20,873 nucleotides of DNA from Euglena gracilis (Eukaryota; Euglenozoa; Euglenophyceae; Euglenales; Euglenaceae), in the NCBI GenBank assembly GCA_900893395.1, contig CAAHFI011116237.1, forward strand, positions 1-20,873, read 5' to 3'. Below the pieces are notes generated by a model. It saw nothing but the letters and a program-made list of their open reading frames with translations, was not told the DNA's origin and did no database searches. A program made the translations under genes and the position numbers. This document shows, piece by piece, positions 13,001-20,873 of the stretch (position 1 is its first letter; each line of letters opens with the position of its first letter).

Positions 13001-13659
13001 TGCGTAAAACGCAGCAGTTACCGCCCGGGAGGCGCAAAATAGCACGTAATTAACGGACGCCCCAAAAACGTCATTTTTCGGCCATTTTCGGCCGAAATCG
13101 GCTGCGCCGGCGCTCCAAAAACGAGCGCTCTGCCCCGGCTAGAGGTCGGCGATCCTTTACCTGTGTTGCGAAGGCGCGGGCGGAATAGGCGCAATTTTGC
13201 CCGCGGCGGGCGTGCGTAAAACGCAGCAGTTACCGCCCGGGAGGCGCAAAATAGCACGTAATTAACGGACGCCCCAAAAAAGTCATTTTTCGGCCATTTT
13301 CGGCCGAAATCGGCTGCGCCGGCGCTCCAAAAACGAGCGCTCTGCCCCGGCTAGAGGTCGGCGATCCTTTACCTGTGTTGCGAAGGGCGGCGGGCGGATA
13401 GGCGCAATTTTGCCCGCGGCGGGCGTGCGTAAAACGCAGCAGTTACCGCCCGGGAGGCGCAAAATAGCACGTAATAACGGACGCCCCAAAAACGTCATTT
13501 TTCGGCCATTTTCGGCCGAAATCGGCTGCGCCGGCGCTCCAAAAACGAGCGCTCTGCCCCGGCTAGAGGTCGGCGATCCTTTACCTGTTGTTGCGAAGGG
13601 CGGCGGGCGGATAGGCGCAATTTTGCCCGCGGCGGGCGTGCGTAAAACGCAGCAGTTAC

Positions 13660-13672
13660 CGCCCGGGAGGCG
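13660..13672. other. Short inverted repeat CGCC/GGCG around a SmaI-type CCCGGG
   Basis: CGCC and GGCG form four-base arms around the five-base centre CGGGA. The core also contains the palindrome CCCGGG. The motif is present in almost all copies. It is too short to claim a function, but it is one of several dyad-symmetric elements in the unit. Confidence 0.6.
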
Positions 13673-13684
13673 CAAAATAGCACG

Positions 13685-13690
13685 TAATTA
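13685..13690. other. TAATTA palindrome, second variable site of the unit
   Basis: TAATTAAC is the commoner form. A large minority of copies read TAATAAC, for example those at 5189, 5399, 5609, 5818, 8351 and 13433. A few are shorter still (GTAACGG at 9627, 15556 and 19554). TAATTA is known as a homeodomain core site, but so short a match in an AT patch is weak evidence of binding. Together with the CCTG...TTGCG site this accounts for much of the copy-to-copy difference in the right block. Confidence 0.7.
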
Positions 13691-13716
13691 ACGGACGCCC
13701 CAAAAACGTCATTTTT

Positions 13717-13742
13717 CGGCCATTTTCGGCCGAAATCGGCTG
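13717..13742. other. Imperfect 26-bp palindrome with perfect 12-bp core TTTCGGCCGAAA
   Basis: The 12-base core at 13724-13735 is a perfect palindrome. Symmetry continues outward to 13717 and 13742 with two mismatched pairs and one G-T pair. The same region can be read as three imperfect ten-base direct repeats (TTTTCGGCCA, TTTTCGGCCG, AAATCGGCTG), so it may have grown by slippage. The motif is present in nearly every copy. Perfect palindromes in satellites can extrude or bind dimeric proteins; nothing here shows that it does. Confidence 0.85.
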
Positions 13743-13747
13743 CGCCG

Positions 13748-13766
13748 GCGCTCCAAAAACGAGCGC
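13748..13766. other. Potential hairpin: 6-bp stem, 7-nt CAAAAAC loop
   Basis: GCGCTC at 13748-13753 and GAGCGC at 13761-13766 are exact reverse complements separated by CAAAAAC. One more G-T pair is possible outside. It is the best local stem-loop I can see in the unit and is kept in most copies. The unit at 3728 has lost most of it in a single deletion of about 20 bp. No T-run follows it in a way that would suggest a transcription terminator. Confidence 0.85.
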
Positions 13767-13797
13767 TCTGCCCCGGCTAGAGGTCGGCGATCCTTTA

Positions 13798-13809
13798 CCT
13801 GTTGTTGCG
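13798..13809. other. Hypervariable site of the unit (CCTG...TTGCG)
   Basis: This is the main site of copy-to-copy difference. The left block has CCTGACTGTTGCG. By my count of the 82 full copies of the right block, about 28 read CTGTGTTGCG, 18 CTGTTGTTGCG, 15 CTGATGTTGCG, 9 CTGTTGCG or close to it, 5 CCTTGTTGCG or close to it, and 4 CTGATTGTTGCG; three are other forms. None has ACT. The flanks (ATCCTTTACC and GCGAAGGG) are almost invariant. The counts are by eye and could be off by one or two. Confidence 0.9.
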
Positions 13810-13811
13810 AA

Positions 13812-13824
13812 GGGCGGCGGGCGG
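13812..13824 (+). other. G-rich tract GGGCGGCGGGCGG
   Basis: Four GG/GGG runs are separated by single C residues, a layout that could form a two-tetrad G-quadruplex on the + strand. The tract recurs once per unit. It is also one of the places where copies most often lose bases, giving GGCGGCGG and GGGCGGGCGG forms, which fits either polymerase slippage or basecalling trouble. GGGCGG matches an Sp1 GC box, but there is no gene to regulate. Confidence 0.6.
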
Positions 13825-13838
13825 ATAGGCGCAATTTT

Positions 13839-13851
13839 GCCCGCGGCGGGC
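13839..13851. other. GC near-palindrome GCCCGC-G-GCGGGC
   Basis: Six-base arms are exact reverse complements around one central G. A real hairpin would have to open the inner pairs to make a loop. The flanking ATTTTGC (13834-13840) is also the reverse complement of GCAAAAT in the next unit (13886-13892), so dyad symmetry spans the junction between units. The near-palindrome often appears shortened, for example GCCGCGGCGGGC or GCCCGGCGGGC. Confidence 0.7.
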
Positions 13852-15555
13852 GTGCGTAAAACGCAGCAGTTACCGCCCGGGAGGCGCAAAATAGCACGTA
13901 ATAACGGACGCCCCAAAAAACGTCATTTTTCGGCCATTTTCGGCCGAAATCGGCTGCGCCGGCGCTCCAAAAACGAGCGCTCTGCCCCGGCTAGAGGTCG
14001 GCGATCCTTTACCTGTGTTGCGAAGGGCGGCGGGCGGATAGGCGCAATTTTGCCCGCGGCGGGCGTGCGTAAAACGCAGCAGTTACCGCCCGGGAGGCGC
14101 AAAAAGCACGTAATTAACGGACGCCCCAAAAACGTCATTTTCGGCCATTTTCGGCCGAAATCGGCTGCGCCGGCGCTCCAAAAACGAGCGCTCTGCCCCG
14201 GCTAGAGGTCGGCGATCCTTTACCTTTGTTGCGAAGGGCGGCGGGCGGATAGGCGCAATTTTGCCCGCGGCGGGCGTGCGTAAAACGCAGCAGTTACCGC
14301 CCGGGAGGCGCAAAATAGCACGTAATTAACGGACGCCCCAAAAAACGTCATTTTTCGGCCATTTTCGGCCGAAATCGGCTGCGCCGGCGCTCCAAAAACG
14401 AGCGCTCTGCCCCGGCTAGAGGTCGGCGATCCTTTACCTGTGTTGCGAAGGGCGGCGGGCGGATAGGCGCAATTTTGCCCGCGGCGGGCGTGCGTAAAAC
14501 GCAGCAGTTACCGCCCGGGAGGCGCAAAATAGCACGTAATTAACGGACGCCCCAAAAACGTCATTTTTCGGCCATTTTCGGCCGAAATCGGCTGCGCCGG
14601 CGCTCCAAAAACGAGCGCTCTGCCCCGGCTAGAGGTCGGCGATCCTTTACCTGTTGTTGCGAAGGGCGGCGGGCGGATAGGCGCAATTTTGCCGCGGCGG
14701 GCGTGCGTAAAACGCAGCAGTTACCGCCCGGGAGGCGCAAAATAGCACGTAATTAACGGACGCCCCAAAAACGTCATTTTCGGCCATTTTCGGCCGAAAT
14801 CGGCTGCGCCGGCGCTCCAAAAACGAGCGCTCTGCCCCGGCTAGAGGTCGGCGATCCTTTACCTGTGTTGCGAAGGGCGGCGGGCGGATAGGCGCAATTT
14901 TGCCCGCGGCGGGCGTGCGTAAAACGCAGCAGTTACCGCCCGGGAGGCGCAAAATAGCACGTAATAACGGACGCCCCCAAAAAACGTCATTTTCGGCATT
15001 TTCGGCCGAAATCGGCTGCGCCGGCGCTCCAAAAACGAGCGCTCTGCCCCGGCTAGAGGTCGGCGATCCTTTACCTGTTGTTGCGAAGGGCGGCGGGCGG
15101 ATAGGCGCAATTTTGCCGCGCGGGCGTGCGTAAAACGGCAGTTACCGCCCGGGAGGCGCAAAATAGCACGTAATTAACGGACGCCCCAAAAACGTCATTT
15201 TTCGGCCATTTTCGGCCGAAATCGGCTGCGCCGGCGCTCCAAAAACGAGCGCTCTGCCCCGGCTAGAGGTCGGCGATCCTTTACTGTTGCGAAGGGCGGC
15301 GGGCGGATAGGCGCAATTTTGCCCGCGGCGGGCGTGCGTAAAACGCAGCAGTTACCGCCCGGGAGGCGCAAAATAGCACGTAATAACGGACGCCCCAAAA
15401 ACGTCATTTTTCGGCCATTTTCGGCCGAAATCGGCTGCGCCGGCGCTCCAAAAACGAGCGCTCTGCCCCGGCTAGAGGTCGGCGATCCTTTACCTGATTG
15501 TTGCGAAGGGCGGCGGGCGGATAGGCGCAATTTTGCCCGCGGCGGGCGTGCGTAA

Positions 15556-15755
15556 AACGCAGCAGTTACCGCCCGGGAGGCGCAAAATAGCACGTAACGG
15601 ACGCCCCAAAAACGTCATTTTTCGGCCATTTTCGGCCGAAATCGGCTGCGCCGGCGCTCCAAAAACGAGCGCTCTGCCCCGGCTAGAGGTCGGCGATCCT
15701 TTACCTGTTGCGAAGGGCGGGGCGGCGCAATTTTGCCCGCGGCGGGCGTGCGTAA
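15556..15755. repeat. Short unit (200 bp) with three separate losses
   Basis: Compared with the 215-bp consensus, this copy has lost four bases at the TAATTA site (reading GTAACGG near 15595), four at the variable site (CCTGTTGCG near 15708) and seven in the G-rich tract and following GGATAG (near 15717-15728). All three losses fall at sites that are unstable elsewhere in the array, which makes it a useful example of where the unit breaks. Confidence 0.85.
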
Positions 15756-17871
15756 AACGCAGCAGTTACCGCCCGGGAGGCGCAAAATAGCACGTAATTA
15801 ACGGACGCCCCAAAAACGTCATTTTTCGGCCATTTTCGGCCGAAATCGGCTGCGCCGGCGCTCCAAAAACGAGCGCTCTGCCCCGGCTAGAGGTCGGCGA
15901 TCCTTTACCTGTTGTTGCGAAGGGCGGCGGGCGGATAGGCGCAATTTTGCCCGCGGCGGGCGTGCGTAAAACGCAGCAGTTACCGCCCGGGAGGCGCAAA
16001 ATAGCACGTAATTAACGGACGCCCCAAAAACGTCATTTTTCGGCCATTTTCGGCCGAAATCGGCTGCGCCGGCGCTCCAAAAACGAGCGCTCTGCCCGGC
16101 TAGAGGTCGGCGATCCTTTACCTGTGTTGCGAAGGGCGGCGGGCGGATAGGCGCAATTTTGCCGCGGCGGGCGTGCGTAAAACGCAGCAGTTACCGCCCG
16201 GGAGGCGCAAAATAGCACGTAATTAACGGACGCCCCCAAAAAACGTCATTTTTCGGCCATTTTCGGCCGAAATCGGCTGCGCCGGCGCTCCAAAAACGAG
16301 CGCTCTGCCCCGGCTAGAGGTCGGCGATCCTTTACCTGTGTTGCGAAGGGCGGCGGGCGGATAGGCGCAATTTTGCCCGCGCGGGGTGCGTAAAACGCAG
16401 CAGTTACCGCCCGGGAGGCGCAAAATAGCACGTAATTAACGGACGCCCAAAAACGTCATTTTTCGGCCATTTTCGGCCGAAATCGGCTGCGCCGGCGCTC
16501 CAAAAACGAGCGCTCTGCCCCGGCTAGAGGTCGGCGATCCTTTACCTGTGTTGCGAAGGGCGGCGCGGATAGGCGCAATTTTGCCCGCGGCGGGCGTGCG
16601 TAAAACGCAGCAGTTACCGCCCGGGAGGCGCAAAATAGCACGTAATTAACGGACGCCCCAAAAACGTCATTTTTCGGCCATTTTCGGCCGAAATCGGCTG
16701 CGCCGGCGCTCCAAAAACGAGCGCTCTGCCCCGGCTAGAGGTCGGCGATCCTTTACCTGTGTTGCGAAGGGCGGCGGCATAGGCGCAATTTTGCCGCGGC
16801 GGGCGTGCGTAAAACGCAGCAGTTACCGCCCGGGAGGCGCAAAATAGCACGTAATAACGGACGCCCCAAAAACGTCATTTTTCGGCCATTTTCGGCCGAA
16901 ATCGGCTGCGCCGGCGCTCCAAAAACGAGCGCTCTGCCCCGGCTAGAGGTCGGCGATCCTTTACCTGATGTTGCGAAGGCGGCGGGGGATAGGCGCAATT
17001 TTGCCCGCGGCGGGCGTGCGTAAAACGCAGCAGTTACCGCCCGGGAGGCGCAAAATAGCACGTAATTAACGGACGCCCCAAAAACGTCATTTTTCGGCCG
17101 ATTTTCGGCCGAAATCGGCTGCGCCGGCGCTCCAAAAACGAGCGCTCTGCCCCGGCTAGAGGTCGGCGATCCTTTACCTGATGTTGCGAAGGGCGGCGGG
17201 CGGATAGGCGCAATTTTGCCGCGGCGGGCGTGCGTAAAACGCAGCAGTTACCGCCCGGGAGGCGCAAAATAGCACGTAATAACGGACGCCCCAAAAACGT
17301 CATTTTTCGGCCATTTTCGGCCGAAATCGGCTGCGCCGGCGCTCCAAAAACGAGCGCTCTGCCCCGGCTAGAGGTCGGCGATCCTTTACCTGTGTTGCGA
17401 AGGGCGGCGGGCGGATAGGCGCAATTTTGCCCGCGGCGGGCGTGCGTAAAACGCAGCAGTTACCGCCCGGGAGGCGCAAAATAGCACGTAATTACGGACG
17501 CCCCAAAAAACGTCATTTTTCGGCCATTTTCGGCCGAAATCGGCTGCGCCGGCGCTCCAAAAACGAGCGCTCTGCCCCGGCTAGAGGTCGGCGATCCTTT
17601 ACCTTGTTGCGAAGGGCGGCGGCGGATAGGCGCAATTTTGCCCGCGGCGGGCGTGCGTAAAACGCAGCAGTTACCGCCCGGGAGGCGCAAAATAGCACGT
17701 AATAACGGACGCCCCAAAAACGTCATTTTTCGGCCATTTTCGGCCGAAATCGGCTGCGCCGGCGCTCCAAAACGAGCGCTCTGCCCCGGCTAGAGGTCGG
17801 CGATCCTTTACCTGTTGTTGAGAAGGGCGGCGGCGGATAGGCGCAATTTTGCCCGCGGCGGGCGTGCGTAA

Positions 17872-18282
17872 AACGCAGCAGTTACCGCCCGGGAGGCGCA
17901 AAATAGCACGTAATTGGACGCCCCAAAAAACGTCATTTTTCGGCCATTTTCGGCCGAAATCGGCGCGCGGCGCTCCAAAAACGAGCGCTCTGCCCCGGCT
18001 AGAGGTCGGCGATCCTTTACCTGTTGTTGCGAAGGGCGGCGGGCGGATAGGCGCAATTTTGCCGCGGCGGGCGTGCGTAAAACGCAGCAGTTACCGCCCG
18101 GGAGGCGCAAAATAGCACGTAATTAACGGACGCCCCAAAAACGTCATTTTCGGCCATTTTCGGCCGAAATCGGCTGCGCCGGCGCTCCAAAAAGAGCGCT
18201 CTGCCCCGGCTAGAGGTCGGCGATCCTTTACCTTGTTGCGAAGGCGGCGGGATAGGCGCAATTTTGCCGGCGGCGTGCGTAA
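17872..18282. repeat. Two noisier units inside the homogeneous block
   Basis: The units at 17872 and 18081 carry more scattered single differences than their neighbours, including AATTGGACG for AATTAACGGACG, CGGCGCGCGGCGC, AAAAAGAGCG, and shortened G and GC tracts. The second is only 202 bp. They look like the left-block noise on a small scale and may mark a stretch of lower consensus quality or older divergence. Confidence 0.6.
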
Positions 18283-20818
18283 AACGCAGCAGTTACCGCC
18301 CGGGAGGCGCAAAATAGCACGTAATTAACGGACGCCCCAAAAACGTCATTTTTCGGCCATTTTCGGCCGAAATCGGCTGCGCCGGCGCTCCAAAAACGAG
18401 CGCTCTGCCCCGGCTAGAGGTCGGCGATCCTTTACCTGTTGTTGCGAAGGGCGGCGGGCGGATAGGCGCAATTTTGCCCGCGGCGGGCGTGCGTAAAACG
18501 CAGCAGTTACCGCCCGGGAGGCGCAAAATAGCACGTAATAACGGACGCCCCAAAAACGTCATTTTTCGGCCATTTTCGGCCGAAATCGGCTGCGCCGGCG
18601 CTCCAAAAACGAGCGCTCTGCCCCGGCTAGAGGTCGGCGATCCTTTACCTGTGTTGCGAAGGGCGGGGCGGATAGGCGCAATTTTGCCCGCGGCGGGCGT
18701 GCGTAAAACGCAGCAGTTACCGCCCGGGAGGCGCAAAATAGCACGTAATAACGGACGCCCAAAAACGTCATTTTTCGGCCATTTTCGGCCGAAATCGGCT
18801 GCGCCGGCGCTCCAAAAACGAGCGCTCTGCCCCGGCTAGAGGTCGGCGATCCTTTACCTGTGTTGCGAAGCGGCGGGCGGATAGGCGCAATTTTGCCCGC
18901 GGCGGGCGTGCGTAAAACGCAGCAGTTACCGCCCGGGAGGCGCAAAATAGCACGTAATTAACGGACGCCCCAAAAACGTCATTTTTCGGCCATTTTCGGC
19001 CGAAATCGGCTGCGCCGGCGCTCCAAAAACGAGCGCTCTGCCCCGGCTAGAGGTCGGCGATCCTTTACCTGTTGTTGCGAAGGGCGGCGGCGGATAGGCG
19101 CAATTTTGCCCGCGGCGGGCGTGCGTAAAACGCAGCAGTTACCGCCCGGGAGGCGCAAAATAGCACGTAATTAACGGACGCCCCAAAAACGTCATTTTTC
19201 GGCCATTTTCGGCCGAAATCGGCTGCGCCGGCGCTCCAAAAACGAGCGCTCTGCCCCGGCTAGAGGTCGGCGATCCTTTACCTGTGTTGCGAAGGGCGGC
19301 GGGCGGATAGGCGCAATTTTGCCGCGGCGGGCGTGCGTAAAACGCAGCAGTTACCGCCCGGGAGGCGCAAAATAGCACGTAATTAACGGACGCCCCAAAA
19401 ACGTCATTTTCGGCCATTTTCGGCCGAAATCGGCTGCGCCGGCGCTCCAAAAACGAGCGCTCTGCCCCGGCTAGAGGTCGGCGATCCTTTACCTGATGTT
19501 GCGAAGGGCGGCGGGCGGATAGGCGCAATTTTGCCCGCGGCGGGCGTGCGTAAAACGCAGCAGTTACCGCCCGGGAGGCGCAAAATAGCACGTAACGGAC
19601 GCCCCAAAAAACGTCATTTTTCGGCCATTTTCGGCCGAAATCGGCTGCGCCGGCGCTCCAAAAACGAGCGCTCTGCCCCGGCTAGAGGTCGGCGATCCTT
19701 TACCTGTTGTTGCGAAGGGCGGCGGGCGGATAGGCGCAATTTTGCCCGCGGCGGGCGTGCGTAAAACGCAGCAGTTACCGCCCGGGAGGCGCAAAATAGC
19801 ACGTAATAACGGACGCCCCAAAAACGTCATTTTTCGGCCATTTTCGGCCGAAATCGGCTGCGCCGGCGCTCCAAAAAACGAGCGCTCTGCCCCGGCTAGA
19901 GGTCGGCGATCCTTTACCTTGTTGCGAAGGGCGGCGGGCGGATAGGCGCAATTTTGCCCGCGGCGGGCGTGCGTAAAACGCAGCAGTTACCGCCCGGGAG
20001 GCGCAAAATAGCACGTAATAACGGACGCCCCAAAAACGTCATTTTTCGGCCATTTTCGGCCGAAATCGGCTGCGCCGGCGCTCCAAAAACGAGCGCTCTG
20101 CCCCGGCTAGAGGTCGGCGATCCTTTACCTGTGTTGCGAAGGGCGGCGGGCGGATAGGCGCAATTTTGCCCGCGGCGGGCGTGCGTAAAACGCAGCAGTT
20201 ACCGCCCGGGAGCGCAAAATAGCACGTAATAACGGACGCCCCAAAAAACGTCATTTTTCGGCCATTTTCGGCCGAAATCGGCTGCGCCGGCGCTCCAAAA
20301 ACGAGCGCTCTGCCCCGGCTAGAGGTCGGCGATCCTTTACCTGATTGTTGCGAAGGGCGGCGGGCGGATAGGCGCAATTTTGCCGCGGCGGGCGTGCGTA
20401 AAACGCAGTTACCGCCCGGGAGGCGCAAAATAGCACGTAATTAACGGCCGCCAAAAACGTCATTTTTCGGCCATTTTCGGCCGAAATCGGCTGCGCCGGC
20501 GCTCCAAAAACGAGCGCTCTGCCCCGGCTAGAGGTCGGCGATCCTTTACCTGTTGTTGCGAAGGGCGGCGGCGGATAGGCGCAATTTTGCCCGCGGCGGG
20601 CGTGCGTAAAACGCAGCAGTTACCGCCCGGGAGGCGCAAAATAGCACGTAATTAACGGACGCCCCAAAAAACGTCATTTTCGGCCATTTTCGGCCGAAAT
20701 CGGCTGCGCCGGCGCTCCAAAAACGAGCGCTCTGGCCCCGGCTAGAGGTCGGCGATCCTTTACTGTTGCGAAGGGCGGCGGCGGATAGGCGCAATTTGCC
20801 CGCGGCGGGCGTGCGTAA

Positions 20819-20873
20819 AACGCAGCAGTTACCGCCCGGAGGCGCAAAATAGCACGTAAATTAACGGACGCCC
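20819..20873. repeat. Partial hundredth unit at the window edge
   Basis: The last 55 bases are the start of another unit, cut by the window end at GGACGCCC. It has CCCGGAGG for CCCGGGAGG and an extra A in GTAAATTAAC. The array therefore continues beyond the window. Confidence 0.95.

Larger units (their letters stand above)
13646..13859. repeat. Reference monomer of the satellite (214 bp)
   Basis: This copy matches the majority base at every position outside the variable site, with TAATTAAC, a five-A run, a five-T run and an unbroken GGGCGGCGGGCGG, so it serves as the example on which the internal motifs are mapped. At the variable site it carries CCTGTTGTTGCG, one base shorter than the 13-base CCTGACTGTTGCG of the left block. 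The unit runs from AACGCAGCAG to CGTGCGTAA and joins directly to the next copy. Base composition is uneven: an AT-rich patch (GCAAAATAGCACGTAATTAA) lies near the left end, and GC-rich stretches lie around the hairpin and in the last fifty bases. It holds no conserved open frame, because unit lengths in the array vary and are often not multiples of three. Confidence 0.95.
1..20873. repeat. Satellite tandem array, ~215-bp unit, 99 full copies plus a partial copy
   Basis: Taking AACGCAGCAGTTACC as the unit start, the same block recurs 99 times without interruption from position 1 to 20818, and a hundredth copy begins at 20819. All copies share one orientation. The consensus with every base present is about 215 bp, with 64 C and 67 G by manual count. 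Most observed copies are 207-214 bp; the extremes are 191 bp (unit at 3728) and 216 bp (units at 4761 and 11736). No non-repeat DNA separates the copies and no flank is visible. Arrays of this size and unit length are known as eukaryotic satellite DNA (centromeric, pericentromeric, subtelomeric or heterochromatic). The particular family is not recognised, and the genomic location is inference. The repeat fills every stretch of the window, so no gene-free interval remains undescribed. Confidence 0.99.
3516..20873. repeat. Right block of the array: 82 homogeneous units lacking ACT at the variable site
   Basis: Unit starts are 3516, 3728, 3919, 4132, 4343, 4554, 4761, 4977, 5189, 5399, 5609, 5818, 6030, 6243, 6452, 6665, 6872, 7079, 7293, 7500, 7711, 7925, 8139, 8351, 8564, 8776, 8990, 9202, 9416, 9627, 9835, 10047, 10261, 10472, 10678, 10891, 11099, 11309, 11522, 11736, 11952, 12165, 12377, 12589, 12801, 13008, 13220, 13433, 13646, 13860, 14073, 14284, 14498, 14711, 14923, 15134, 15342, 15556, 15756, 15970, 16181, 16394, 16604, 16813, 17024, 17238, 17450, 17661, 17872, 18081, 18283, 18497, 18707, 18916, 19129, 19341, 19554, 19765, 19977, 20189, 20402, 20610 and 20819 (partial). 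The mean length is about 211 bp. Outside two variable sites, the length of one A run and of one T run, and short losses in the GC runs, many copies are identical over most of their length. I saw no regular multi-unit (higher-order) period in the order of variants. Confidence 0.95.

Noticed and set aside
13748-13766. Intrinsic transcription terminator
   Set aside because: The stem-loop is followed by TCTGCCCCGG, not a T-run, and there is no gene upstream.
13783-13794. GGTCGGCGATCC resembling a tRNA or SINE B box
   Set aside because: It is one base longer than the usual box, lacks the expected GTTCRA core, and I found no convincing A box or cloverleaf upstream.
13812-13817. Sp1-type GC box and TAATTA homeodomain site as promoter elements
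   Set aside because: Both are short motifs expected by chance in this composition, and there is no gene or start site for them to serve.
13646-13859. CENP-B box
   Set aside because: No stretch of the unit matches the conserved TTCG...A..CGGG pattern of that box; the TTTCGGCCGAAA palindrome only shares TTCG.
1-20873. CRISPR array
   Set aside because: The repeating unit is about 215 bp with no short repeat alternating with unique spacers; every part of the unit recurs in every copy.
1-20873. Ribosomal DNA spacer sub-repeats
   Set aside because: Spacer sub-repeats can be about 200 bp, but more than 20 kb passes with no rRNA sequence. The idea cannot be excluded outside the window but has no support inside it.
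1-20873. Mobile element, viral or virus-like remnant
   Set aside because: No terminal repeats, target-site duplications or coding domains were seen, and no unit is interrupted by foreign sequence.

Overview
The whole window is one head-to-tail tandem repeat (satellite DNA). Ninety-nine consecutive units start at position 1 and run to 20818, followed by a 55-base fragment of a hundredth. The full consensus unit is about 215 bp, with 61% GC and about 30 CpG sites. Actual units are mostly 207-214 bp, and the mean over the window is about 210 bp. All units point the same way. There is no unrelated insertion, spacer, gene, RNA gene or mobile element between them. Neither edge of the array is visible, so the real array is longer than the window.

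An uninterrupted array of more than 20 kb with a unit of about 215 bp suggests eukaryotic satellite DNA of the centromeric, pericentromeric, subtelomeric or heterochromatic kind. I do not recognise the unit and cannot name a lineage. CpG is over-represented (observed/expected about 1.5) rather than decayed to TpG/CpA. This fits a young array, or a genome without strong germline CpG methylation.

The array falls into two blocks. Units 1-17 (1-3515) are noisy: they average about 207 bp and carry scattered short losses, mostly in homopolymers and GC runs. At one site they nearly all keep the trinucleotide ACT (CTGACTGTTG). Units 18-99 (3516-20818) average about 211 bp and are nearly identical to one another. 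At that same site all 82 have lost ACT and show a family of shorter variants. A change in noise level and in a diagnostic site at the same place points to a join between two differently derived consensus sequences, or to two separately homogenised sub-arrays. The sequence alone does not decide between these.

Within the unit there is a perfect 6-bp hairpin stem with a 7-nt loop, a 12-bp perfect palindrome inside a 26-bp imperfect one, a GC-rich near-palindrome and a G-rich tract. The larger deletions in individual units fall at or beside some of these structures or in short internal repeats. Open frames on both strands are by-products of a GC-rich repeat with few stops and are not called as genes. 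I found no hidden multi-gene system here. The features of interest are the block boundary, the hypervariable site and the structural motifs.
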